Assembly (NCBI GenBank): GCA_003551005.1
Contig: PULR01000001.1
Coordinates: 1 to 40,478, forward strand
Source: Mollicutes bacterium
Lineage (GTDB): Bacteria > Bacillota_I > Bacilli_A > Izemoplasmatales > Izemoplasmataceae
Direction: 5' to 3'
DNA: 40,478 nucleotides
Shown piece after piece: positions 33,577 to 40,478 of the stretch (position 1 is the first letter of the stretch; every line of letters starts with the position of its first letter). The notes beneath the pieces were generated by a model. The model made no database searches and was not told the DNA's origin. It saw only the letters and a list, made by a program, of their open reading frames with translations. Both the position numbers and the translations under genes were made by a program.

Positions 33577-34415
33577 ACTATGAATACCAGGCCTTTGACG
33601 GCAAAGCTTATCTTGCGCTGGCCGATGTCAATTTGTCCATCAACCTGGAAGGAGAGTTCATCGCCCTGGTCGGGGAGACCGGCAGCGGAAAATCGACCCT
33701 CGCTCAGCATATGAACGCACTGTTGACCCCGACGCAGGGACGGGTCAGGATGTTCGGCCTGACGATATCCCGTGATACAACGAGGGATAAGCACGTGAAA
33801 CTGAACCCCATCCGTCAGAAGGTCGGACTGGTCTTTCAGTTCCCGGAGTATCAACTGTTTGAAGAGACGGTGCTCAAGGACATCACGTTCGGACCGCGTA
33901 ATTACGGTGTTTCCGAGGAAGAGGCGACGGCCCGCGCCAAAAAGGCGATTCACACCGTGGGTCTGGATTCGTCCTATCTCGAGCGTAGCCCCTTCAGCCT
34001 CAGCGGCGGAGAGAAGAAACGCGTAAGCATCGCGGGAATTCTTGCGATGGAACCGTCCGTGCTTGTTCTCGACGAGCCGACGAGCGGCTTGGACCCGCTC
34101 GGCAGGAAGGCGCTTCTCGAGGTCTTTAAGAACATCCACGAGCAGGAAGGAAAAAGCGTCATGCTGATTACTCACGACATGGACGCTGTCTATGAATATG
34201 CGAAACGCGTGCTGGTGATGCGTGAAGGGAACGTGGTCTACGACGGCGCGCCTTCGCAGCTGTTCACTCGCCGCAATATCCGGGTGTGGAATCTGGACGT
34301 GCCCGATGTCTTGAAGGTCACTTTCGCATTGAAGGACCGGTTCAATCTCGAGGTCCCCGGTCTTCCGAGGAACCGACGCGAGCTGCTTGAAGCGATGCGG
34401 GAGGTGCTAGCGTGA
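33552..34415 (+). CDS. ecfA2: ECF transporter ATPase EcfA2
   Basis: Second ATPase of the energy-coupling module. 287 residues: Walker A GETGSGKST, Q-loop FQFPEYQLFEET (typical of EcfA2), signature LSGGEKKR, Walker B VLVLDEPTSGLD and ITHDMD. It starts within the 3' end of ecfA1 after a CAGGGAG-type RBS and overlaps ecfT by 4 nt. The ecfA1-A2-T order downstream of rplQ is the Firmicutes standard. Confidence 0.95.
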   Translation: MAIEFERVNYEYQAFDGKAYLALADVNLSINLEGEFIALVGETGSGKSTLAQHMNALLTPTQGRVRMFGLTISRDTTRDKHVKLNPIRQKVGLVFQFPEYQLFEETVLKDITFGPRNYGVSEEEATARAKKAIHTVGLDSSYLERSPFSLSGGEKKRVSIAGILAMEPSVLVLDEPTSGLDPLGRKALLEVFKNIHEQEGKSVMLITHDMDAVYEYAKRVLVMREGNVVYDGAPSQLFTRRNIRVWNLDVPDVLKVTFALKDRFNLEVPGLPRNRRELLEAMREVLA

Positions 34416-35374
34416 ATAACGTCGTCATCGGGCGGTATCTACCCGGCAATGGAGTGTTGCACCGCATGGACCCCCGGACCAAGCTTCTGGGTCTGGTCTT
34501 CCTCTTGGCGTCCGTCTTCCTCATCGACCGCTTTTTCCACATGTTGCTCGCCCTCGGGCTCATCATCGTGCTGCTGCTTGTCAGTCGTATCAGTCCGAAA
34601 CGTGTCTATCTCGGTATGCGTCCGATTCTTTTTCTGCTGCTGTTCACGTTCATCTTCCAGATCGCTTTCAATGAAGAAGGGGACCTGCTTTGGTCCCTGC
34701 CGCTCAACTGGAGTCTCTCGAGCCTGGCAGCGGTTGTCGCCATCGTGTTTCTGTGGGGTTTCACCAGGCGGTATGTGCGCTTCAGCCTGCTGTATTTCCT
34801 GCTGGGCGCCGCGGCTGTTCTGACGGCGCTCGCCAACCTGGATTATGGATACACCCTGACGACCGGTACGCTCGAAGTCTATGAGGACGGGCTGCAAAGC
34901 GCCTTCTTCATCATGTTCCGTCTGATTGTCATCGTGGCGATTTCGACCATGGTGACGATGAGCACGAAGCCCACTGACTTGAACCTAGGACTGGAATACA
35001 TTCTTAAACCCTTCAAGATTCTACGCGTCAACACGGAAGAGATTGCGATGATCATCGCAATCTCGCTTAGGTATATCCCGACACTGCTGGATGAGGCGAA
35101 CAAGATCATGCTCGCCCAGGCGAGCCGCGGCGTGGATTTCAAGGAAGGTCGTCTAAAAGAAAAAGTCACGCAGATTGTCTCCCTCCTGGTTCCGATGTTC
35201 ATCATATCCTTCCAACGCAGCGACGATCTCGCGAACGCCATGGAGGCGCGATCTTTCGTCCCGGGCGCCCCGCGCACCAAACTTCATGTGCTCATCTGGA
35301 GACGGCTTGATTACGTCGCGCTGGTGGTTATCTTCGCCCTATTTCTGGCTTCACTGGGAGCGAGACTGGTATGA
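34412..35374 (+). CDS. ecfT: ECF transporter transmembrane protein EcfT
   Basis: Membrane coupling subunit, 320 residues, with several hydrophobic segments. The two coupling-helix motifs that meet the ATPases are visible as QASRGVDF and MEARSF (Ala-Arg-x). It starts at GTG 34412 in a GTGA overlap with the ecfA2 stop and ends in an ATGA overlap with truA. It is longer than the common 260-270 residues; the excess lies in the hydrophobic middle (about 100-160). Confidence 0.94.
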   Translation: MNNVVIGRYLPGNGVLHRMDPRTKLLGLVFLLASVFLIDRFFHMLLALGLIIVLLLVSRISPKRVYLGMRPILFLLLFTFIFQIAFNEEGDLLWSLPLNWSLSSLAAVVAIVFLWGFTRRYVRFSLLYFLLGAAAVLTALANLDYGYTLTTGTLEVYEDGLQSAFFIMFRLIVIVAISTMVTMSTKPTDLNLGLEYILKPFKILRVNTEEIAMIIAISLRYIPTLLDEANKIMLAQASRGVDFKEGRLKEKVTQIVSLLVPMFIISFQRSDDLANAMEARSFVPGAPRTKLHVLIWRRLDYVALVVIFALFLASLGARLV

Positions 35375-36342
35375 AGCTTCTGGAATGGCTTGCGACTTTC
35401 GACGTTCCCTATGACGAAAAGGTAGTTTTCCGCGATCCCGATGGTCAGCAGCATCAAGGCCCGAACAAGGTCCGCACGCAGCTCAAGCGATGGGACGCTG
35501 CTTTAAAGAGTCGCTACACCTATGAACGCCTTCATGTCTTCGAGACGCTGGCACGGGTCGGCAAGGTGAAAATCGAAGATGGTGCCATCCGCAGGATATA
35601 TCTGCGCGAACGAGGGATCCGTCGTCGCCTGCGTTTGGAATTCGCCTACGAAGGCTCGGCGTTTCTGGGGTTTCAGCGTCAACGCAACGGCCGCACCGTG
35701 CAGGGCGTGCTCGAGGAGTCGTTCAGCGCCTTCTATCAGACCGCTGTTCATGTCTTCGGCGCCGGACGGACCGACAAGGGCGTGCACGCAATCCTTCAGA
35801 CGGCGCATCTCGATGTCCCGGATGTGGACATCGAGATGGAGAGAATCCTGTATGCCGTTGATCGGATGCTGCCGAAGGACATTCAACTCAAGCGGGTCCT
35901 CCCGGCGCCGGATGTCTTCCACGCCCGATATGATGCCGCCCGGAAGATTTATCGCTACACCTTGATGCACGTCGAGGATCCCTTCTATGCACACCAGGCG
36001 CATTTCTATCCGCGCGTCGACCATGATCGGCTGCAGGCCATCGTCGATGTCCTCAAGGGCACTCATGATTTCACGGGGTTAGCGAAACACACCCCGGGAG
36101 CGAATCCGCTTCGAACGCTCGAGGATATCCGCGTTGTCGCGGAGGGTGAACGCACACATATCGATATCATCGGAGATGGTTTCCTCCGGCATATGGTTCG
36201 CATCATCGTCGGGAACGCGCTCAAGAGTATCGAGAAAAATACGAATCTCCTTGAAGACGCGCTGAAGAACCCTCAAAGCAACACCATCATGCACATGGCC
36301 CCTCCGGAAGGGCTTTACCTCAAGCGTGTCGAATACAAATGA
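35371..36342 (+). CDS. truA: tRNA pseudouridine38-40 synthase TruA with N-terminal extension
   Basis: Isomerises uridines 38-40 in tRNA anticodon stems. The TruA domain begins around residue 87 (LRLEFAYEGSAFLGFQRQ) and has the catalytic Asp135 in GAGRTDKGVHA, HARYDAARKIYRY and FLRHMVRIIVG. The whole protein is 323 residues against about 245-250 normally. The extra 85 N-terminal residues are in frame, contain WLATFDVPYDEKVVF and a Lys/Arg-rich helix, and start in an ATGA overlap with ecfT. I do not recognise the extra domain; it could bind RNA. A shorter start is not obvious near residue 87. Confidence 0.92.
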   Translation: MKLLEWLATFDVPYDEKVVFRDPDGQQHQGPNKVRTQLKRWDAALKSRYTYERLHVFETLARVGKVKIEDGAIRRIYLRERGIRRRLRLEFAYEGSAFLGFQRQRNGRTVQGVLEESFSAFYQTAVHVFGAGRTDKGVHAILQTAHLDVPDVDIEMERILYAVDRMLPKDIQLKRVLPAPDVFHARYDAARKIYRYTLMHVEDPFYAHQAHFYPRVDHDRLQAIVDVLKGTHDFTGLAKHTPGANPLRTLEDIRVVAEGERTHIDIIGDGFLRHMVRIIVGNALKSIEKNTNLLEDALKNPQSNTIMHMAPPEGLYLKRVEYK

Positions 36343-36370
36343 AAAGCGCAGCTCCGTGCTGCGCTTTGCT
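36343..36370. terminator. bidirectional terminator between truA and the metal permease
   Basis: Ten-pair stem AAAGCGCAGC/GCTGCGCTTT with a 5-nt loop, between convergent genes. On the minus strand it runs into TTTTCATTT; on the plus strand the T-run is TTTGCTT. It serves the minus operon best. Confidence 0.8.
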
Positions 36371-36382
36371 TGGAAAGAGATA

Positions 36383-37276
36383 TCAGATAGCCTGGCTTTC
36401 CTGTTGTTTTTTTTCGAGGCGCCGTTTGAAGAACATCCGTCGAAACACGACCACACCTCCGAGGATGAACAGATTGAAAAGCACGATGGTCGCACCGGAG
36501 GGCCATCCCAGGATGAACGAGAGATAGATGCCAACGAGGACGGAAGTTTCACTGAAGAGAATCGCGATCAGCAGGGTGCTTTTGAAACTGCGTCCGATTT
36601 TCATTGCGGCGGCAACCGGGATGATCATCAAACTCGAGACCAGCAGCACGCCGACGGTTTCAATCGCGAGCGAGATGACAATGCCGAGTATGATGGTTGA
36701 AAAGAATTGGAACAGATTGACCCGGATGCCCAGCAGACGTGCATAGGATTCATCGAAACTGATGATGACGATCTGCCGGTAGAAAATCAGGATCAGCAAT
36801 AAGATGACGGCGGTCGTGATGGAGATGATATAGACGAAATTGCGGCCGACGGTGAGGATGCTGCCGAAGAGATAGTTGTAGATTTCGGTGCTGAAGCCGC
36901 CGCTCAAAGAGATGAACAGCGCGCTCAGGGCCGTTCCCAGACTGATGACGATGGGCATCGAGATTTCCTTGTAGTTTTTGTAGTAGCTGCGCAGTGCCTC
37001 GATCAGCAATGCCCCGATTACCGCGAAGAGCATACCGATGTAGAGCGGATCCTGAATAGGCAGACCGAGAATGTTGAGAAAGAACAGTCCGATCGACAAT
37101 CCTGCAAGCGAAAAGTGAGATAGCGTATCGGCGATCAGGCTCAACCGCTTGATGACCACGAAAGAGCCAATCATCGGGGCGAGAAGCCCTACGAGCACCC
37201 CGGTGATGATGGCGAACTGCATGAATTCCCGTTCGAGGACACTTCGGATAAAACCGGATGCGATTTCAAACTCCAT
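36383..37276 (-). CDS. metal ABC transporter permease, ZnuB/AdcB-like
   Basis: A 297-residue ABC-3 family permease with seven to nine hydrophobic segments. Family traits: FVVIKRLSLIADTLSHFSLAG near the N-terminus and VGVLLVSSLMIIPVAAA in the fifth helix region. These occur in zinc and manganese importers; zinc is the more likely but not certain. Start ATG at 37276 overlaps the ATPase gene by 11 nt. A basic tail (RRMFFKRRLEKK) is cytoplasmic. No binding protein (ZnuA) is adjacent. Confidence 0.9.
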   Translation of the reverse strand: MEFEIASGFIRSVLEREFMQFAIITGVLVGLLAPMIGSFVVIKRLSLIADTLSHFSLAGLSIGLFFLNILGLPIQDPLYIGMLFAVIGALLIEALRSYYKNYKEISMPIVISLGTALSALFISLSGGFSTEIYNYLFGSILTVGRNFVYIISITTAVILLLILIFYRQIVIISFDESYARLLGIRVNLFQFFSTIILGIVISLAIETVGVLLVSSLMIIPVAAAMKIGRSFKSTLLIAILFSETSVLVGIYLSFILGWPSGATIVLFNLFILGGVVVFRRMFFKRRLEKKQQESQAI

Positions 37277-37943
37277 GTCTTGAATCCCCCCCGGCGTGCA
37301 AATCGGAGGCGCTACGAAGGAAGGAACGACCTTCTCTCAGTTGCATGATATGTGTGTAGTTCGCGTTCCCAGGACTTAGGTGATGAGAGATCAGGATGAT
37401 TGTCACGCCGTCTTCGTTCAGCCCGTTGACGACGTTGTAGAATTGTTCGACATTTTCTTTGTCGACGCCGACCGTCGGTTCATCGAGAATCAGAAGGTCC
37501 GGCCGGTTGATCAGCGCGCGCGCAATGAAAACGCGCTGCAGCTGGCCTCCGCTCAGAGTGTTGATGTTCTCGTGCTGGAGTTCCAGAATCCCCATGCGGT
37601 CCAAGAGGGCCAGTTTCTGCTCTTCGGTGACTTTCGAGTAGCGGCTGACGTGCATAATCTCATTCAGGGTGATGGGGAACTCGTAGTTGAAATCGTCGAG
37701 TTTCTGAGGGACGTAGCCGATGCGGATCCAGTTTTCGAATTGATTGATTTCCTTATTATCGAGAAAGACTTTCCCATCAGGAACGGGATTGATGCCCAGC
37801 AGACATTTCACAAGCGTACTCTTACCACTTCCGTTGTTGCCGACGACGACCAAAAAATCTCCATCCTCAATCTCAAAGGAGACATCTTTGAGTACTGTGC
37901 GATAGTCGTAACCGAAAGTCAGGTTTGATACGGAGACACGCAT
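37266..37943 (-). CDS. metal ABC transporter ATP-binding protein, ZnuC-like
   Basis: ATPase for the metal permease, 225 residues. Walker A GNNGSGKST, signature LSGGQLQRVFIARAL, Walker B LLILDEPTVGVD, switch His in LISHHLS. YVPQKLDD is typical of the zinc/manganese group. I chose ATG at 37943, 9 nt after AAAGGG on the minus strand; the longer frame to 38024 would add 27 residues before the first beta strand without an RBS. First gene of a two-gene operon. Confidence 0.91.
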   Translation of the reverse strand: MRVSVSNLTFGYDYRTVLKDVSFEIEDGDFLVVVGNNGSGKSTLVKCLLGINPVPDGKVFLDNKEINQFENWIRIGYVPQKLDDFNYEFPITLNEIMHVSRYSKVTEEQKLALLDRMGILELQHENINTLSGGQLQRVFIARALINRPDLLILDEPTVGVDKENVEQFYNVVNGLNEDGVTIILISHHLSPGNANYTHIMQLREGRSFLRSASDLHAGGDSRHGV

Positions 37944-37971
37944 CCTACTCATCCCTTTCACAATCAAGAAC

Positions 37972-38000
37972 ATTATAACATGTCGCAGCCCCATCAAAAA
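37972..38000 (-). promoter_or_regulatory. extended -10 promoter of the metal ABC operon
   Basis: Minus strand TGT-TATAAT (-10 hexamer at 37977 to 37972) with a poor -35 slot (TTTTTG). The same nine bases occur before ecfA1. No clear Zur- or MntR-type box was recognised; a short ACAT/ATGT repeat spans the -10 box. Confidence 0.55.
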
Positions 38001-38049
38001 TGTTTTGCGCAAATTCAAGCCCACAAGTTCCAGGCGGTCATCGAAGATA

Positions 38050-38078
38050 TTTTATTTCGAGGGAAAATGTGCGATAAT
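38050..38078 (+). promoter_or_regulatory. candidate promoter of tmk
   Basis: TGC-GATAAT (38070-38078) is an extended -10 with a poor -35 (TTTTAT) at 17 nt. It is 33 nt upstream of the tmk start, in the divergent gap with the metal transporter operon. Confidence 0.45.
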
Positions 38079-38110
38079 GGAAGAAACCCGACCCGGCGGG
38101 GAGTGACTTC

Positions 38111-38737
38111 ATGAAACGAAAATTCATTACATTCGAAGGCCCGGAAGGGTCTGGCAAAACATCTGTGCTGAAAGCCGTCGAGGCCCGTCTCAAAAGAAGG
38201 GGCGTCGATGTTTTATCGACGCGTGAACCGGGCGGCAGTGACATTGCCGAACAGATTCGGCAGATTATCCTGGACATCGAAAACCGCAAGATGGAACCTC
38301 GCACGGAAGCGATGCTGTATGCGGCCGCCCGTCGACAACACATCTCCGAGGTCATCTGGCCTGCACTGGAAGACGAAAAGGTCGTCCTTTGCGATCGCTT
38401 CGTTGACAGCTCGCTTGCCTATCAGGGATATGGTCGCCAGCTTGGTTATGAAGCTGTCTATGATTTGAATCTGTTCGCTATCAACGGTTGCCTTCCGGAT
38501 CTGACCATTTTCATCGATGTTCCCCCGACCATCGGTCTCGATAGAGTTTTCGACAACAGCCGGGATGTCAACCGCCTCGACCTTGAGAGCCTGACTTTCC
38601 ATGAACGCGTCTATCGTGGCTACCAGCTGCTGATCGACAAAGAGCCCGGGCGCATCAAAGTGGTCGACGGGAATCGCCCTGTCGAGGATGTCGTCCCTGA
38701 TGTGATGGCGTTGATCGGGATGCTTGAGGATACGTGA
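38111..38737 (+). CDS. tmk: thymidylate kinase
   Basis: Phosphorylates dTMP to dTDP. 208 residues. P-loop FEGPEGSGKTS (residues 8-18), the DR[YF] motif DRFVDSSLAYQGYGR, TREPGGS for dTMP binding. The C-terminal part is regular. It heads the conserved tmk-holB-ricT run. The RBS is CGGGGAGTGA. Confidence 0.96.
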   Translation: MKRKFITFEGPEGSGKTSVLKAVEARLKRRGVDVLSTREPGGSDIAEQIRQIILDIENRKMEPRTEAMLYAAARRQHISEVIWPALEDEKVVLCDRFVDSSLAYQGYGRQLGYEAVYDLNLFAINGCLPDLTIFIDVPPTIGLDRVFDNSRDVNRLDLESLTFHERVYRGYQLLIDKEPGRIKVVDGNRPVEDVVPDVMALIGMLEDT

Positions 38738-38753
38738 AAGGAGCGGATCGGGG

Positions 38754-39752
38754 ATGGATAAGGACCGCTTGAGACACGCGCAACCGGAAGCGCTCCGTAT
38801 GGTCCGCAACAGTTATGAGCGTGGACGCCTCTCTCATGCGTATATCTTTGAAGGCGACGCCGGCACGATGAAACTGGACGCCGCCCTTTTTTTCGCGGCG
38901 CTGCTGTTGTGCGAAGCTGAAGAAGAGCGACCGTGCGGGCGTTGTTCCGCTTGTCGTCGCATCGAGCATCAGACCCACCCGAACGTGCTTCACATCCGCT
39001 CGGAAAAACAACAAGTAAAAAAAGAGAGCGTCCAGCGCCTGCAGGATGATTTTTCGAAGACCGCCCTCGAGAGCGGCCAGAAAATCTACATCATCGAAAA
39101 CGCGGACTTCATGACCCCGCATGCTGCGAATGCACTGCTCAAGTTCTTGGAAGAACCGCATCCTGACATTCACGGCATCCTGCTTGCCGAAGATGCCGCG
39201 TCTTTGCTTCCGACGATACGCTCCCGCGCGCAGATTGTGCCCTTTCACCCTCTCCCCAGGGCGACCATCGAGACCACGCTTCTCGAGGAGGGGTATGAGG
39301 CGTTCCATGCACGTCTGGCCTCGGAACTGAAAAGCACACCTGAAGAAGCGAGGTCGCTGCTTTCGGATGAACGGATTCCCGACATGGCCGATCTTGTCGA
39401 AACTGTCTACCGGGCGTTGCTTGAAGACGATTCGCCATTGCTTGCCTTCGAAGCAAGAACCCGGGACCTCGGTCGTGACCGGGATGCGCTCGATACGCTC
39501 CTAGCGCTTTTCATCCTCTACCAAAAAGACCTTATCTATGATAAAATAGAAAATCGCAACCAGATTGTCTATGCAGAGCACATCGACACCCTCGAGCGTC
39601 TCGCAGAGACGTTCACTCTCGAGGGACTGATTGAAGTCCTTGAACGGATGTTGACGCTTCAAGCGCGACAGCGAAACTACGTCAACTTCCGGCTGGCCTT
39701 CGACAACATCCTGCTCTTGATGGAAAGAAGGTATCGCCATGAATCAGATTGA
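38754..39752 (+). CDS. holB: DNA polymerase III subunit delta'
   Basis: Clamp-loader delta', 332 residues. The zinc module is visible as CGRCSACRRIEHQTHPNV plus an upstream Cys. The P-loop is degenerate (FEGDAGTMKLDA), as expected since delta' does not hydrolyse ATP. The sensor-1 region IIENADFMTPHAANALLKFLEEP is diagnostic. I chose ATG 38754 with GGAG upstream; an in-frame start 10 codons earlier overlaps tmk and is less likely. Overlaps ricT by 14 nt. The usual yaaQ(darA)/yaaR between tmk and holB are missing. Confidence 0.92.
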   Translation: MDKDRLRHAQPEALRMVRNSYERGRLSHAYIFEGDAGTMKLDAALFFAALLLCEAEEERPCGRCSACRRIEHQTHPNVLHIRSEKQQVKKESVQRLQDDFSKTALESGQKIYIIENADFMTPHAANALLKFLEEPHPDIHGILLAEDAASLLPTIRSRAQIVPFHPLPRATIETTLLEEGYEAFHARLASELKSTPEEARSLLSDERIPDMADLVETVYRALLEDDSPLLAFEARTRDLGRDRDALDTLLALFILYQKDLIYDKIENRNQIVYAEHIDTLERLAETFTLEGLIEVLERMLTLQARQRNYVNFRLAFDNILLLMERRYRHESD

Positions 39753-40478
39753 TGCTGTCGGCGTCCGTTTCCGCCCCGTCGGCAAACGATATTATTTCAC
39801 AGCCGGTCCGATTGATCCTTCCGTGGGAGATATGGTGGTCGTCGAGACAATCCGCGGCATTGAAGTCGGTGAAGTCGTCGAAATCGATAGATCCTTGGAC
39901 CAGGACAGCCTCGACTCCCCTCTCAAACCCATTATCCGACGGGCATCCCAGAAGGATCTCGCCCAGGATCAAGAGAACCGGGCTGCTATCCCCCAAGTTC
40001 TTGAGCAGACCCGTGAACATGTAAAGCATCACGGCCTGCCAATGAAGCTGCTTGATGCCGAGTACACGCTGGATCGTTCAAAGCTGATTATTTATTTTAA
40101 TGCGGAGGGCCGCATTGATTTCCGCAATCTCGTCAGGGACCTTGCAAACGAGTTCCGCCTCCGCATCGAACTGCGTCAGGTCGGCGCTCGCGACGGTGCG
40201 AAGTTTCTGGGCGGCATCGGTCCGTGCGGGTATCTGCTCTGCTGCAACACTTTCCTTGCAGAATTCGAGACGGTTTCCATCAAGATGGCGAAAAACCAGA
40301 ACCTCTCGTTGAATCCATCGAACATCTCCGGTCTTTGCGGAAAGCTGCTCTGCTGCATTCGTTACGAGGACGACACCTATACCGCCCACCGGGAGGGTAT
40401 GCCGAAAATGTCCTCCAGGGTGAAGACGGAACAAGGTCCGGGGAAAGTCATCGGCAAGAATATCCTGGAACGTAATGT
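39739..40478 (+). CDS. ricT: RicT (YaaT, PSP1 domain), 3' end cut
   Basis: The reading frame is open to the window end, 246 codons seen. It starts MNQIDAVGVRFRPVGKRYYF, has a PSP1 domain, and carries the Cys motifs GPCGYLLCCNTF and GLCGKLLCCIRYE that hold iron-sulfur clusters in the RicA-RicF-RicT complex, which assists RNase Y and sporulation/competence control in Bacillus. The KLIIYFNAEGRIDFRNLVRDLA stretch is the PSP1 core. It overlaps holB by 14 nt after GAAAGAAGG. The C-terminus is missing because the window stops. Confidence 0.93.
   Translation, partial: MNQIDAVGVRFRPVGKRYYFTAGPIDPSVGDMVVVETIRGIEVGEVVEIDRSLDQDSLDSPLKPIIRRASQKDLAQDQENRAAIPQVLEQTREHVKHHGLPMKLLDAEYTLDRSKLIIYFNAEGRIDFRNLVRDLANEFRLRIELRQVGARDGAKFLGGIGPCGYLLCCNTFLAEFETVSIKMAKNQNLSLNPSNISGLCGKLLCCIRYEDDTYTAHREGMPKMSSRVKTEQGPGKVIGKNILERN

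Overview
The window comes from a bacterium with a Bacillota/Bacilli-like gene order. The evidence is the S10-spc-alpha block running into ecfA1-ecfA2-ecfT-truA, the tmk-holB-ricT run, type Z zinc-binding S14, and tRNA genes that all encode CCA. TGA is a genuine stop codon, so this is not the Mycoplasma code. Base composition is moderately high in GC over most of the window. L30 (rpmD) is missing from the spc operon, a loss shared with Mollicutes-related lineages, but I would not name a genus. An extremely acidic exported lipoprotein hints at a saline or alkaline habitat (inference).

Layout. 1-1145: the 3' end of a tRNA-Ile(GAT), eleven complete tRNA genes and a strong terminator; the Ile-Ala start suggests a ribosomal RNA operon just upstream. 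1146-3180: a more AT-rich stretch with an orphan PD-(D/E)XK-like gene, surE and a mutT-type Nudix gene. 3240-14393: a tightly packed catabolic operon, ord-ortA-ortB-oraS-oraE-mutL-orr-alr-arcA-arcB. 14478-15858: a CmpB-type membrane protein and an HD hydrolase. 15879-17558 (minus): an ABC permease and its lipoprotein, divergent from a Crp/Fnr-family regulator, with a palindromic operator between them. 18256-32681: a structured leader followed by 28 genes of the S10-spc-alpha cluster, including secY, adk, map, infA and rpoA. 32770-36342: ECF transporter core and truA. 36383-37943 (minus): metal ABC permease and ATPase. 38111-40478: tmk, holB and the start of ricT, cut by the window end.

How it works together. 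The large operon reads as one route. ArcA and ArcB turn arginine into citrulline and then ornithine plus carbamoyl phosphate. Orr makes D-ornithine, the B12/PLP enzyme OraSE moves its amino group to give 2,4-diaminopentanoate, Ord oxidises that, and OrtAB cleaves the product with CoA to D-alanine and acetyl-CoA. Alr can then convert D-alanine to L-alanine. MutL is a likely maintenance ATPase for OraSE. Carbamate kinase and an arginine/ornithine exchanger are not in the window.

Most notable for follow-up: the unified arginine-to-acetyl-CoA operon, two mutually exclusive hairpins in the rpsJ leader, a GAAA-capped hairpin where rpmD is missing, an 85-residue N-terminal extension on TruA, the operator of the Crp/Fnr regulator, and the orphan nuclease-like gene beside the tRNA cluster. 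I saw no CRISPR array, transposase, integrase or phage gene.
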